Below are positions 8,820 to 17,977 of a DNA stretch of 64,000 nt, one piece after another. The stretch's first letter is position 1, and each line of letters starts with the position of its first letter. The stretch spans positions 62,001 to 126,000 of the forward strand of contig NZ_JARCJD010000010.1 in the NCBI RefSeq assembly GCF_028890115.1, written 5' to 3'. Under the pieces are notes generated by a model. The model saw only the letters and a list, made by a program, of their open reading frames with translations, was not told the DNA's origin and did not search any database. Source of the stretch: Phaeobacter sp. QD34_24. Its GTDB lineage: Bacteria; Pseudomonadota; Alphaproteobacteria; Rhodobacterales; Rhodobacteraceae. A program made the position numbers and the translations under genes.

Positions 8820-9983
8820 ATGCGCAAGTTCATGCGGATCGCCGGGCGGATCCTGGCTGTTGCAGTTGTTGTCGCCGTTGCAGGTGGCCTGTGGAAACGG
8901 GAAGAGATCATGCGCCTCTGGGCGGTGAACTCTCTGTTTTCAGAGGAAAAGATCGTCGGAAACTTCTCCAACATGAATGCAGCCTTCCTGACCCGGCCCG
9001 TGCCGCGCGGGGCAGGGGCGGTCTCTGCGCTGCCTCAGGGGGCCGAGATGACCCTGCCGGATGGTACGGGCAGCTGGATCGAAGATCGTGCGGTGACCTC
9101 TCTTTTGGTGCTGAAGGACGGGCAGATCCGTCACGAAAGCTATCACCTTGGCACCGGTGAGGATGACCGCCGCATCTCCTGGTCGGTGGCCAAGAGTTAC
9201 CTGTCGGCTTTGTTCGGGGTGCTGCTGGAAGAAGGCGCGATTGCCTCCATCGACGATCCCGTCACCAAATATGCGCCGCTCTTGAAAGGCAGCGCCTATG
9301 ATGGCGCCAGCATCCGCAACGTGTTGAACATGGCCAGCGGTGTCACCTTTGACGAGGATTACCTGGACTATGATTCGGATATCAACCGCATGGGTCGCGA
9401 GGTTGCATTGGGCGGCACGCTGGATCAATTCGCGGCCGATCTGAAGGAAACCTTCGCCACGCCTGGTGCCACCTGGCAGTATGTCTCGATCGACACCCAT
9501 GTGATCGGCATGGTGATCCGCGGTGCCACCGGGCGCAGCATTCCCGACCTTCTGTCGGAGAAGATCATCGCGCCCCTGGGGTTGGAGCAGGAGCCATACT
9601 ACGTGACCGACGGTGAAAGCGTCGCCTTCGTCCTGGGCGGGCTCAACATCACCACGCGGGACTATGCCCGCTTTGGCCGGATGATCGAGCAGGACGGGCA
9701 CTATGGCGGCCAGCAGATCGTTCCCGCCGCGTGGATCCAAGACTCGACCCGTGCCTCGGCGCCGACTGAGGCGGGCAAGATCGGTTATGGATACCAGTGG
9801 TGGATCCCCATCGGCGCCCATGCGGGTGAATTCATGGCACGCGGGGTCTATGGCCAATACATCTATATCGATCAGGCCCGCGATGTTGTCATTGTCAGCA
9901 CCGCTGCCGACCGGAAATTCCGCGACAAGGGCGTAAACCGCGCTAATATCGAGATGTTCCGAAAGATCGCCCGCGCATTATAG
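8820..9983 (+). CDS. membrane-anchored serine hydrolase, beta-lactamase/NylB-like
   Basis: 387 residues. An N-terminal hydrophobic segment (about 5-24) should anchor or export it. The S-x-x-K motif is Ser122-Val-Ala-Lys125 in RISWSVAKSYLSALFG. NVLNMASGVTFDEDY and GYGYQWW resemble the 6-aminohexanoate-dimer hydrolase (NylB) and esterase branch of the penicillin-binding fold. The substrate cannot be read from the sequence; a small ester or amide is likely. The start was placed at 8820 after GGGAGGAAAG. The longer frame overlaps pth and lacks coding character. Confidence 0.82.
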   Translation: MRKFMRIAGRILAVAVVVAVAGGLWKREEIMRLWAVNSLFSEEKIVGNFSNMNAAFLTRPVPRGAGAVSALPQGAEMTLPDGTGSWIEDRAVTSLLVLKDGQIRHESYHLGTGEDDRRISWSVAKSYLSALFGVLLEEGAIASIDDPVTKYAPLLKGSAYDGASIRNVLNMASGVTFDEDYLDYDSDINRMGREVALGGTLDQFAADLKETFATPGATWQYVSIDTHVIGMVIRGATGRSIPDLLSEKIIAPLGLEQEPYYVTDGESVAFVLGGLNITTRDYARFGRMIEQDGHYGGQQIVPAAWIQDSTRASAPTEAGKIGYGYQWWIPIGAHAGEFMARGVYGQYIYIDQARDVVIVSTAADRKFRDKGVNRANIEMFRKIARAL

Positions 9984-9994
9984 GCCAAGCACCC

Positions 9995-10366
9995 ATGGAA
10001 AAAGACGACAGTATCAATGTTCTGGGCAGCGCCCTTCAGCCCTGTTCCAATGATCCTTTGACCGGCTTTTTCCGCGATGGTGCCTGCAACACCTGCGCGG
10101 CCGATCAGGGCAGCCATACGGTCTGCGCGGTGATGACGGGGGAATTCCTCGCCTATTCGAAATATGTGGGCAATGACCTCAGCACTCCCAGGCCCGAGTT
10201 TCAGTTTCCCGGCCTGAAACCCGGCGACAGCTGGTGCCTGTGTGCCGCGCGCTTCCTGCAGGCCGCGGATGAAGGCTGTGCGCCACGGGTGAAGCTGGCC
10301 AGCACCCACAGGCGTGCGCTGGATCTGGTGCCGCTGGAGATCTTGCGCGCCCATAGTGCCCAATAG
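9995..10366 (+). CDS. DUF2237 family protein
   Basis: 123 residues. The protein is almost all conserved family signature: NVLGSALQPCSNDPLTGFFR, DGACNTCAADQGSHTVCA, VMTGEFLAYSKYVGNDLSTP and FPGLKPGDSWCLCAARF. Several cysteines (CNTC, CLC) could bind metal. The molecular function of DUF2237 is not established. It begins 11 bases after the serine hydrolase stop and may share its transcript. Confidence 0.85.
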   Translation: MEKDDSINVLGSALQPCSNDPLTGFFRDGACNTCAADQGSHTVCAVMTGEFLAYSKYVGNDLSTPRPEFQFPGLKPGDSWCLCAARFLQAADEGCAPRVKLASTHRRALDLVPLEILRAHSAQ

Positions 10367-10418
10367 CAGCCCCTGCGCGTTCAGGTCTCACCCGCTCTGC
10401 ATTGACCGGACCGGGATT

Positions 10419-10433
10419 TCTCAGATACTGAGA
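10419..10433. promoter_or_regulatory. short inverted repeat upstream of the monooxygenase gene
   Basis: TCTCAG-ATA-CTGAGA lies 80 bases before the start of the heme-oxygenase-like gene. It could be an operator, but short symmetrical sites like this can arise by chance. Confidence 0.25.
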
Positions 10434-10512
10434 CCTATCGCCAGCCCGGGTGCGTGCTCTTGCCCGCCTTCGCCAGCCTTATGCAACCGCAGAAGAGAGG
10501 GCCAAGGGCACC

Positions 10513-10833
10513 ATGACCTTTATTGCCATGAACCGCTTCAAGATTCGTCCCGGACGGGAAGGGGATTTTGAAACCATCTGGAAAAACCGGGAAAGCCGCC
10601 TGAACGAGATGAAGGGGTTTCAGGAGTTCCGGCTGCTGAAGGGACCGAAAACCGAGGAATACAGCCTCTATTCCAGCCATGTGATCTGGGACAGCCAGGA
10701 TGATTTCGAGGCCTGGACCAAGTCCGAGCAATTCCGCAATTCGCATCGCAACGCGCGGCAGAACGAAGGCGAAAGCCCCTTTATCGGCCATCCGCAGTTC
10801 GAAGGTTTTGAAACCGTTCTGGAGGAAGGCTGA
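10513..10833 (+). CDS. antibiotic-biosynthesis-monooxygenase fold protein, IsdG/HmuD-like heme-degrading candidate
   Basis: 106 residues. This is a small ferredoxin-like alpha/beta barrel protein with a typical opening: MNRFKIRPGREGDFETIW, then RESRLNEMKGFQEFRLLKGP. Asn7, a tryptophan in EAWTKSEQF and a histidine in NSHRNA occupy the order of the IsdG Asn-Trp-His triad. Heme degradation for iron release is therefore plausible. ABM-fold proteins also act on other substrates. No heme uptake genes are adjacent. The start at 10513 follows the family N-terminus. A shared terminator follows. Confidence 0.75.
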   Translation: MTFIAMNRFKIRPGREGDFETIWKNRESRLNEMKGFQEFRLLKGPKTEEYSLYSSHVIWDSQDDFEAWTKSEQFRNSHRNARQNEGESPFIGHPQFEGFETVLEEG

Positions 10834-10871
10834 GCCTCCCGTTGCGCTGTGTAAGCGCTAGCTGGACAATG

Positions 10872-10898
10872 AAAAAGGCGCCCCAAGGCGCCTTTTTT
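10872..10898. terminator. bidirectional intrinsic terminator
   Basis: AAAAAGGCGCC-CCAA-GGCGCCTTTTTT is symmetrical, so it has a T-run in both directions. It lies between the monooxygenase gene (plus) and trpB (minus) and serves both. Confidence 0.9.
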
Positions 10899-10921
10899 GC
10901 ATTTTTTGACCGGGGCAGGGC

Positions 10922-12181
10922 TCAGTCGTCCAGGTCGCGCCCCTCTTCGGTGTCGGACATGTCAAAGCCCAGGTGCCGTGCCACGGTGAAGATATCCTTG
11001 TCGCCGCGGCCACACATGTTCATGACGATGATATGCTCTTTCGGCAGGGTCGGCGCGATCTTCATCACATGGGCCAGCGCATGGCTTGGCTCCAGTGCGG
11101 GGATGATCCCCTCCATCGCGCAGGACAGCTGGAAGGCCTCCAGCGCTTCCTTGTCGGTGATCGAGACATATTCGGCGCGACCCGTATCATGCAGCCAGGC
11201 GTGTTCGGGGCCGATGCCCGGGTAATCCAGACCGGCGGAGATCGAGAAGCCTTCGAGAATCTGACCGTCGTCATCCTGCAGCAGGTAGGTGCGGTTGCCG
11301 TGCAGCACGCCGGGCCGCCCGCCGGTGAGCGAGGCGCAATGCTGCATCTTCTCGTCAACGCCCTTGCCGCCGGCCTCGACGCCGATGATGTTCACGCTCT
11401 TGTCGTCCAGGAAGGGATAGAACAGCCCCATGGCGTTGGAGCCGCCACCGATGGCCGCAATCACCGTATCCGGCAGGCGGCCTTCGCCCTCTTGCTCGGC
11501 CAGCTGCCAGCGCACCTCCTTGCCGATCACCGATTGGAAATCGCGGACCATCGCCGGATAGGGGTGCGGGCCGGCCACGGTGCCGATGCAGTAGAAAGTG
11601 TCACGCACATTGGTCACCCAGTCGCGCAGCGCGTCGTTCATCGCATCCTTCAGCGTGCCACGACCCGAGGTCACCGGGATCACCTCGGCGCCCAGCAGGC
11701 GCATGCGGAAGACATTCGGGGCCTGACGTTTCACATCATGGGCGCCCATGTAGACCACGCATTTCAGACCGAACTTGGCGCAGACGGTGGCGGTGGCCAC
11801 CCCATGCTGGCCGGCGCCGGTTTCAGCGATGATGCGGGTCTTGCCCATGCGGCGCGCCAGCAGGATCTGCCCCAGCACGTTGTTCACCTTGTGGGCGCCG
11901 GTGTGGTTCAGCTCGTCCCGCTTCATGTAGATCTTGGCGCCGCCCAGGTGCTCGGTCAGGCGATTGGCGAAATAGAGCGGGCTGGGACGGCCCACATAGT
12001 GCTTCCACAGATCGTCCATCTCGGCCCAGAACGTGGGATCGTCCTTGGCGCGGTCGTATTCCTCTTCCAGGCTCAGGATCAGCGGCATCAGCGTTTCGCT
12101 GACGAAACGCCCGCCGAAGATGCCAAAGCGGCCCTTTTCGTCGGGTCCGTTCATGAAGCTGTTGAAAAGATCTTCGGCCAT
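10922..12181 (-). CDS. trpB: tryptophan synthase beta subunit
   Basis: 419 residues. This PLP enzyme condenses indole with serine to make tryptophan. Lys98 in HTGAHKVN forms the Schiff base, and GGGSNAMG holds the cofactor phosphate. ETGAGQHG is the catalytic segment. The length suits the family. It is the last gene of the minus-strand rpsA-ihfB-lapA-trpF-trpB block, about 100 bases after trpF, and ends at a bidirectional terminator. trpA is 6.5 kb away on the other strand. Confidence 0.97.
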   Translation of the reverse strand: MAEDLFNSFMNGPDEKGRFGIFGGRFVSETLMPLILSLEEEYDRAKDDPTFWAEMDDLWKHYVGRPSPLYFANRLTEHLGGAKIYMKRDELNHTGAHKVNNVLGQILLARRMGKTRIIAETGAGQHGVATATVCAKFGLKCVVYMGAHDVKRQAPNVFRMRLLGAEVIPVTSGRGTLKDAMNDALRDWVTNVRDTFYCIGTVAGPHPYPAMVRDFQSVIGKEVRWQLAEQEGEGRLPDTVIAAIGGGSNAMGLFYPFLDDKSVNIIGVEAGGKGVDEKMQHCASLTGGRPGVLHGNRTYLLQDDDGQILEGFSISAGLDYPGIGPEHAWLHDTGRAEYVSITDKEALEAFQLSCAMEGIIPALEPSHALAHVMKIAPTLPKEHIIVMNMCGRGDKDIFTVARHLGFDMSDTEEGRDLDD

Positions 12182-12284
12182 GATTGTTCCTCTCTGCGCG
12201 GCACGGCTAATGACTATAGCGCGTCAGGCGAGGGGTAAAGAGAGCAAGGCGCAAAACCTCGCGGGTCGCGTCGATAGGACCGTG

Positions 12285-12941
12285 TCAGCCGCGTGCGGCG
12301 TGGGCGGCAGAGACGAAGGCGGCGATCTTCTCGGCGTCCTTCTGGCCCGGTGCAGATTCAACCCCGGAAGAGACATCCACCTGCCGCGCACCGGTCATGC
12401 GGATCGCCTCGGCCACGTTTTCAGGGGTGAGCCCGCCGGCCAGCATCCAGGGTTTGCGCCAGTATTTGCGCCTGGCCAGCAGGCGCCAGTCGAAGGCCAG
12501 CCCGTTGCCGCCGGGCAGATCGGCGCCTTTGGGCGGTTTGGCATCGATCAAAAGCTGGTCGGCCACATCCGAATAGATATCGATCTGCGCCAGGTCCGCC
12601 GCATCGGCGACGCCGATCGCCTTCATCACCGGCAGGCCGTAGCGGGATTTTACCGCGGCCACGCGTTCCGGCGTTTCCTTGCCGTGCAGCTGCAACATGT
12701 CCAAAGGCACCGCATCCACCAGCGCGTCCAGCTCCGCATCTGTGGCATTGACCGTCAGGGCGACCTTGCACAGGCCCACGGGAGCCTGGGCCGCCAGGCT
12801 GGCAGCGGTTTCAACGGAGACATTGCGCGGCGATTTCGGGAAGAACACGAAGCCCGCATAGGCTGCCCCTGCACGCGCGGCGCAATCCACGTCCTGCGGC
12901 GTGCTGAGGCCGCAGACCTTGACTCGGATATCCGATGTCAT
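12285..12941 (-). CDS. trpF: phosphoribosylanthranilate isomerase
   Basis: 218 residues. It converts phosphoribosylanthranilate to the enol intermediate of tryptophan synthesis. [11 protein letters not shown] at the N-terminus carries the catalytic cysteine. [19 protein letters not shown] and the C-terminal [14 protein letters not shown] phosphate site follow. Two starts are possible, 12959 and 12941. The second matches the family N-terminus and sits just after the lapA-like stop. The first would overlap that gene by 14 bases. Neither has a strong ribosome site. Confidence 0.93.
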   Translation of the reverse strand: MTSDIRVKVCGLSTPQDVDCAARAGAAYAGFVFFPKSPRNVSVETAASLAAQAPVGLCKVALTVNATDAELDALVDAVPLDMLQLHGKETPERVAAVKSRYGLPVMKAIGVADAADLAQIDIYSDVADQLLIDAKPPKGADLPGGNGLAFDWRLLARRKYWRKPWMLAGGLTPENVAEAIRMTGARQVDVSSGVESAPGQKDAEKIAAFVSAAHAARG

Positions 12942-12945
12942 TGGA

Positions 12946-13296
12946 TCAGACCGCGTCATCCAGCAGGGCGAGGACCTCGTCCTTGCCTTCGTGCTTCTGC
13001 TTTTTCAGCTTCTGCACTTCGCGGGAGAGTTTCTTGACCTCGCGGCTGTGCTGACCGGCTTCCCGGCGATGCTTGTGCTCGCGCAGCCATTCCCAGATGA
13101 AGCCAACCACCACACCAACGGCGACCCCACCCAGAACCACCACGAAGAGCGGCAGCGCGATGGTGGGGTTCCAGTCGACCAGTTCCGCAAGGGCGGTGGG
13201 CATCAGCTTCAGCTCTACGACAGAGCGATTCGCCAGGCACACGGAGATCAGGACAATCCCCAAGGCGCCCAGGATGGCATAACGAAGATAGCGCAT
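12946..13296 (-). CDS. LapA domain (DUF1049) membrane protein
   Basis: 116 residues. Two hydrophobic helices (about 5-22 and 45-67) are followed by a strongly basic coiled coil ([20 protein letters not shown] and on). This is the LapA/YciS plan; in enterobacteria that family works with LapB in controlling lipopolysaccharide synthesis. Its stop codon is next to trpF and its start abuts ihfB, as in other Rhodobacterales rpsA-ihfB-lapA-trp blocks. Confidence 0.8.
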   Translation of the reverse strand: MRYLRYAILGALGIVLISVCLANRSVVELKLMPTALAELVDWNPTIALPLFVVVLGGVAVGVVVGFIWEWLREHKHRREAGQHSREVKKLSREVQKLKKQKHEGKDEVLALLDDAV

Positions 13297-13581
13297 TTAG
13301 GCCTTTCCGTTCAGACGGTCCCTCAAGAGCTTTCCGGTCTTGAAAAACGGCACATGTTTTTCCTCTACATGGACCGTTTCGCCGGTACGGGGATTGCGAC
13401 CAACCCGCGCATCCCGCTTTTTCACCGAAAAAGCGCCAAAGCCGCGCAATTCGACCCGGTCACCCCGGGCCATCGCGTTGGTCACTTCCTCGAATACCGT
13501 GTTCACGATCCTCTCGACGTCCCGCTGATACAGGTGCGGGTTTTCGTCTGCAATCTTCTGAATCAGTTCAGAGCGGATCAT
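13297..13581 (-). CDS. ihfB: integration host factor subunit beta
   Basis: 94 residues. It pairs with IHF alpha to bend DNA in recombination, replication and transcription. [11 protein letters not shown] opens the protein. [26 protein letters not shown] contains the beta-arm region with the DNA-intercalating proline (RNPRTG). The start at 13581 was chosen for the family N-terminus and its GGAAGG site; the longer frame is not coding. It is co-oriented with rpsA upstream and lapA downstream. Confidence 0.96.
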   Translation of the reverse strand: MIRSELIQKIADENPHLYQRDVERIVNTVFEEVTNAMARGDRVELRGFGAFSVKKRDARVGRNPRTGETVHVEEKHVPFFKTGKLLRDRLNGKA

Positions 13582-13849
13582 CCTTCCTGCCCTCCCAAGC
13601 CAACGCAATCCTTCGCCAAAGTACTCATGACTATAACAAGGAAAACGACGCGCCGGGAACAAGAACCGCCGATGCCGATCTCCATATTCCGGAAGATTGC
13701 CTGAAATTGCCATGTAAAACCAGAGATTTGCTGCGCAGGGTGGCTTCGCGTCGCACTGTGGGTGGGATTTTGCCGATCACGCGGCCTGCATGCGGGTTTG
13801 ATTCGCGTCCTGCCTGCCCTGGTGGCACCCTGCCCATGGCGGCCCCTGC

Positions 13850-13884
13850 CAATAGAAAACGGCCCCGCCAGAGGCAGGGCCGTT
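13850..13884 (-). terminator. intrinsic terminator of rpsA
   Basis: On the minus strand AACGGCCCTGCC-TCT-GGCGGGGCCGTT forms a 12-bp stem with one T-G pair, followed by TTTTCTATT. It starts 32 bases after the rpsA stop. The rest of the 334-base gap before ihfB (13582-13849) holds no gene I can support and presumably carries the ihfB promoter. Confidence 0.88.
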
Positions 13885-13915
13885 CCCAAGATTTTCAGCG
13901 AAAAGAAGCGGGCGA

Positions 13916-15595
13916 TCAGTCGCCGGTCTTCAGTGCGGCGCCAAGGATATCGCCCAGCGATGCACCGGAGTCCGAGGAACCATACTGTTCCACGGCTTCT
14001 TTTTCTTCCGCGATCTCGCGCGCCTTGATCGACAGGCCCAGACGACGGGTCTTGCTGTCAACGTTGGTGACGCGCACGTCGATCTTGTCACCGACCGAGA
14101 AACGCTCGGGGCGCTGATCGGCACGGTCACGCGACAGGTCGGAGCGGCGGATGAAGGACTTCATGCCTTCGTATTCCACTTCGATACCGCCGTCTTCGAT
14201 GGCGGTCACTTCGACAGTGATCACGGAGCCACGCTTCACGCCGCCCACGGCTTCGGCGAACTTGTCGCCGCCCAGGGCTTTGATCGACAGCGAGATACGC
14301 TCTTTCTCGACGTCCACTTCGGAGACAACGGCCGAAACCATGTCGCCTTTGCGGTAGTTCTGGATCGCATCCTCGCCACGCTCGTCCCAGGACAGATCGG
14401 AGAGGTGAACCATGCCGTCGATGTCGCCGTCGAGGCCGATGAACAGACCGAATTCGGTGATGTTCTTGACTTCGCCTTCGACCTCGGTGCCCTCGGGGTG
14501 AGTCTCGGCAAAGAGCTCCCAGGGGTTGCGCATGGTCTGCTTGAGGCCCAGGGACACGCGACGCTTGGCGCCGTCGATTTCCAGAACCATGACGTCGACT
14601 TCCTGCGAGGTCGACACGATCTTGCCGGGGTGCACGTTCTTCTTGGTCCAGGACATCTCGGAGACGTGGACCAGACCTTCGACACCGGGCTCCAGCTCAA
14701 CAAATGCACCGTAATCGGTGATGTTGGTGACGCGACCCTTGTGCACCGAACCCAGCGGGAACTTGGCGCCAACCAGATCCCACGGATCTTCCTGCAGCTG
14801 CTTCATGCCGAGGGAGATACGGTGGGTGTCCTTGTTGATCTTGATGACCTGAACCTTGACGGTTTCGCCGATCGACAGGATCTCGGAGGGGTGGTTCACA
14901 CGGCGCCATGCCATGTCGGTGACGTGCAGCAGGCCGTCAACGCCGCCGAGGTCAACAAATGCACCGTATTCGGTGATGTTCTTGACCACGCCGTCAACCG
15001 CATCGCCTTCGGACAGTTTGCCGATGACTTCTGCACGCTGTTCGGCACGCGATTCTTCCAGGATGGCGCGACGCGACACAACGATGTTGCCACGGCGACG
15101 GTCCATTTTAAGGATCTGGAACGGCTGCTTCAGACCCATCAGCGGGCCTGCGTCACGCACGGGGCGCACGTCAACTTGCGAGCCGGGCAGGAAGGCCACG
15201 GCGCCGCCGAGATCGACGGTGAAGCCACCTTTGACGCGGCCGAAGATCGCGCCTTCGACGCGGGCATCGTCTGCGTATGCTTTTTCCAGGCGGTCCCAGG
15301 CTTCTTCGCGGCGGGCCATCTCGCGGGAGATGACGGCTTCGCCACGGGCGTTTTCAGCCGAGCGCAGGAAGACTTCCACTTCATCGCCAACAGCGATTTC
15401 AGGAGCTTCGCCGGGATTTGCGAATTCTTTCAGATCAACGCGGCCTTCCATTTTGTAGCCGACGTCGATGATGGCCTGGCCTGCTTCAATTGCGATGACC
15501 TTGCCTTTGACAACGGAACCCTCGTCCGGGGTGTCCATTTCGAAGCTTTCGTTTAGGAGGGCTTCGAATTCCTCCATCGATGTGTTCTGAGCCAT
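13916..15595 (-). CDS. rpsA: 30S ribosomal protein S1
   Basis: 559 residues with six S1/OB repeats. Each repeat shows the G-x-V-x-x-I-x-x-(Y/F)-G-x-F-V pattern, for example VKNITEYGAFVDLGGVDGLL and VTNITDYGAFVELEPGVEGL. It binds mRNA on the small subunit and helps initiation. The start at 15595 matches the family N-terminus (MAQNTSMEEFEALLNESF). A good promoter lies 189-217 bases upstream, leaving a leader of about 180 nt; S1 often controls its own mRNA through such leaders. The terminator is at 13850-13884. Confidence 0.97.
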   Translation of the reverse strand: MAQNTSMEEFEALLNESFEMDTPDEGSVVKGKVIAIEAGQAIIDVGYKMEGRVDLKEFANPGEAPEIAVGDEVEVFLRSAENARGEAVISREMARREEAWDRLEKAYADDARVEGAIFGRVKGGFTVDLGGAVAFLPGSQVDVRPVRDAGPLMGLKQPFQILKMDRRRGNIVVSRRAILEESRAEQRAEVIGKLSEGDAVDGVVKNITEYGAFVDLGGVDGLLHVTDMAWRRVNHPSEILSIGETVKVQVIKINKDTHRISLGMKQLQEDPWDLVGAKFPLGSVHKGRVTNITDYGAFVELEPGVEGLVHVSEMSWTKKNVHPGKIVSTSQEVDVMVLEIDGAKRRVSLGLKQTMRNPWELFAETHPEGTEVEGEVKNITEFGLFIGLDGDIDGMVHLSDLSWDERGEDAIQNYRKGDMVSAVVSEVDVEKERISLSIKALGGDKFAEAVGGVKRGSVITVEVTAIEDGGIEVEYEGMKSFIRRSDLSRDRADQRPERFSVGDKIDVRVTNVDSKTRRLGLSIKAREIAEEKEAVEQYGSSDSGASLGDILGAALKTGD

Positions 15596-15783
15596 GTGGT
15601 CTCGGATTTCCTTTTCATACGTCTTTGCTGGCCATGCGGTTGTCTCCGCCGGTCTGAATGGGTTGGTCGGTCCGAGATCACGCAGTTGGACGCTCTGGAG
15701 CAAACAAACACAAAGGGCCGGAGGTTGCCCCGACCCTGCTCAGAGTGTCTTTCGTGCGTTTTCGCATCTCTGTCGACAGGCGC

Positions 15784-15812
15784 CGTATAGGGGGTTTGCG
15801 CCTTCCTGGCAA
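15784..15812 (-). promoter_or_regulatory. promoter of rpsA
   Basis: On the minus strand TTGCCA (15812-15807) and TATACG (15789-15784) are separated by exactly 17 bases, a good sigma-70 match. It implies a leader of about 180 nt before the rpsA ATG. Confidence 0.6.
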
Positions 15813-15893
15813 GGGGAAAGGGACTCTTTGCGTCGGGAGGCAGGGACTCCGGCGAACTATTCCTGCCAGCAAAACGGGTGTTCTCACTTTGAA

Positions 15894-17306
15894 TTAAGTT
15901 GACGTGCCGATTTGGTCTATTTCGTACTTATGGAGGGCATTGAGAACCGCCTCGTGATTCAACATGTAGTTCGGTCCGTGCCCGTCAAGAACCACTAGAC
16001 TATCTTCATGTTGGATACGCCTATCCGTTGGTTTCGAAGGCGGCACATTTAGAAGCTCCGGACAGTTACTTCTCACGAACTTCAAAGCAGCCGAATACTC
16101 GTGCTCGCCACCACTACTCTTAAACAGACGACTCATTAAGGTTTCTGCTCTCTCCCTAGTCAATCTAGAACGTGGCAGAGCATCTTCGAATATCTTCATG
16201 TCAAATAACGGCGCTCCGACTGCATCCCGAACTGCATCCCGAAAAGCCAGCCAAACAAGAAGCGCATAGTCCAACGGAAGATTCTTGTAGCAGCGGATAG
16301 CCAATTCCACCCGTAACTTCACCCGCTCGATCTGCCGCATCGTCAAACCACTCAACGGCGCCATTTCACCAGCCAGCCGGGCCGCCCGCGCGATGGTGAA
16401 CTCCTCCCCCTCACCAAAAGGGGTGCCTTCGGGCAAGGTGTTGAACACGTCCTCTGCCGCATTGGATAGGGCCTTTTCCGTTTGTGGCAGTTTCAGGCGG
16501 ATGTTGACGAATTTGTCCAGATACCGCTCTCCCGCCTCCCGTTTTCCGAACCGATGCTCGGCCAGACCATTGAGGTAAGCATCATCAACGAACAGGCAGA
16601 AAACGAACCCCTCGTGAGAGAACACCAGTTTCATCGCCTCAAGGAAGGCAATGGTATAATCCGGGTGGCAGCGGTCCAGCTCATCCACCAAAACCACCAC
16701 ACGCGGATTCGGATTTCCCTCTGTTAGAGCTTTACGCAGCGCCTCCATCTGCTCTTTTAACTCGACATTGCGCACCCGCTCGGCCGTGACTTGCGCTGCG
16801 ATCAAGGCGCCTGCCGCTTTTGAAATACCGACCCCGAACTTTTCCACAGCGCCTTGCAGGTCTTCGTAGCCTTCCAAAGCCTCGCTAGCCTCTCCCGAGA
16901 CAACATCCACGAGAGCCCCCATGCCCTGTTTCGCGGCAACTCCAGCCAAAGTTTTTCCCAAGACACCGACGATTTTCTTTCCGTTCTCAATCGCCTTGTC
17001 CCGCTTCGGGTTGGCACTTTCAGGCAAGGCCGCGATAAGTGCGCCAATAAACGTCAAGACTGGATCGCCCGAGTGATCGGACATGTGGGCGTCGATTTCG
17101 ATCACCACTTCGCCTTCGGCCTTCAACTGTTTCGCCCAACGTTCCCGAAAGAATGTCTTGCCCTGCCCGTATCCGGCCTCAATCGAGATCACCTTGGTAT
17201 CGGAAATGGACTTGATAAGGGTGGTGAAGGTATCCCCCACCTCGCTGTACCCTAGGCGATCCCCCTCCCAAGGGTTTGCACCAGTTCCGCTGTCACTATC
17301 CGTCAT
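15894..17306 (-). CDS. KAP family P-loop NTPase
   Basis: 470 residues. Walker A is GYGQGKT (about 45-51). Walker B is VVVLVDELDRCHPDY (about 203-217), which is the KAP signature. An alanine/glycine-rich insert (about 110-180) sits between them where many KAP proteins have membrane helices, but this one looks only weakly hydrophobic. The C-terminal half is helical and basic. KAP NTPases are patchily distributed, and a few such as PifA are involved in phage exclusion. This gene stands alone between rpsA and the B12 operon and has lower GC than its neighbours, so it is probably accessory. A defence role is only inference. Confidence 0.82.
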   Translation of the reverse strand: MTDSDSGTGANPWEGDRLGYSEVGDTFTTLIKSISDTKVISIEAGYGQGKTFFRERWAKQLKAEGEVVIEIDAHMSDHSGDPVLTFIGALIAALPESANPKRDKAIENGKKIVGVLGKTLAGVAAKQGMGALVDVVSGEASEALEGYEDLQGAVEKFGVGISKAAGALIAAQVTAERVRNVELKEQMEALRKALTEGNPNPRVVVLVDELDRCHPDYTIAFLEAMKLVFSHEGFVFCLFVDDAYLNGLAEHRFGKREAGERYLDKFVNIRLKLPQTEKALSNAAEDVFNTLPEGTPFGEGEEFTIARAARLAGEMAPLSGLTMRQIERVKLRVELAIRCYKNLPLDYALLVWLAFRDAVRDAVGAPLFDMKIFEDALPRSRLTRERAETLMSRLFKSSGGEHEYSAALKFVRSNCPELLNVPPSKPTDRRIQHEDSLVVLDGHGPNYMLNHEAVLNALHKYEIDQIGTST

Positions 17307-17417
17307 CTAAGCTCTCTGGAAACGTCTTTTCATTCATATCATTCATACTTCAATCCTGAGTTGTTCAGGCGGTATCGGCAACAAAAAACGCGAAACAGAT
17401 GATTGCTTTGTTCCGGC

Positions 17418-17558
17418 TCAGCCCCGCCGATCCTTGATGGCCGCTTCTATGCTCAACCCGTTGGTGTCGATCATCGCCGAATCCTCCGCCACCTTGGAGG
17501 CCACCTGGGCTATACGCAGGCCACCGGCCTGCAGACCCTCGGCCACCAGGGACGGCAT
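17418..17558 (-). CDS. possible small protein, 46 residues
   Basis: A short frame opening MPSLVAEGLQAGGLRIAQVA and ending IEAAIKDRRG, with plausible amino acid composition and GGGAG upstream. A TTG at 17588 could extend it to 56 residues. It lies upstream of and opposite to the B12 riboswitch. I recognise no family. It may be a true small gene, a remnant, or chance. Confidence 0.3.
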   Translation of the reverse strand: MPSLVAEGLQAGGLRIAQVASKVAEDSAMIDTNGLSIEAAIKDRRG

Positions 17559-17620
17559 GTTTTCCCGGCGGCTCCCTTGAATATTCAAGATTGACTTCTA
17601 CGGGCGGCTCAGTCTTTTTC

Positions 17621-17815
17621 GGTGCGACCTGGTTTGGATGGGATTCCATCCAGCAAAAAGGGAACGGGGTACGGCACCGGCTGTCAAATCCCCGACTGCC
17701 CCCGCAACTGTAGGCGGCGAGCGAATTCGGAAGATGCCACTGTCCCGGCAAAAGGGATGGGAAGGCCCGCATGAGCTATGACCCGCAAGTCAGGAGACCT
17801 GCCAGGTTGTTCACC
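17621..17815 (+). promoter_or_regulatory. cobalamin (adenosylcobalamin-class) riboswitch
   Basis: The B12 box is clear: AAGTCAGGAGACCTGCC near 17787-17803. GATGCCACTGTCCC and CCCCCGCAACTGTAGGCGG show the other conserved core parts. GGT..GACCTGG at 17621-17632 pairs with CCAGGTTGTTCACC near 17802-17815 to close the aptamer. It precedes btuB by about 160 bases. It should reduce expression of the B12 uptake operon when cobalamin is plentiful. No obvious T-run terminator follows, so control may act on translation. Confidence 0.92.
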
Positions 17816-17977
17816 CTGTCCGGACGCGGGGCGCGTCACGGACAACGGACCTTCCGGAGTGGTGGCATATGCTTCACCGTCTGCGGAGACAGCCTCTCCA
17901 AGGACAATCTAGAATGGACGGCCTGACAGGGGCCTGTTTTGGGGAGTCGCAAGACCGGCTTCCGCGAAGGATCGAAA

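Noticed and set aside
12946-13296. ORF could be annotated as part of trpF or ihfB
   Set aside because: It has its own membrane helices and coiled coil matching the LapA/DUF1049 plan and is a separate gene.
13916-15595. Long open frames opposite rpsA (for example 14405-15556, plus strand)
   Set aside because: They mirror the real S1 gene in another frame, show no domain, and have no ribosome site. High GC makes long antisense frames common here.
15596-15783. Coding gene in the rpsA leader
   Set aside because: The short frames are unsupported, and a good rpsA promoter at 15784-15812 makes this stretch a 5' untranslated leader.
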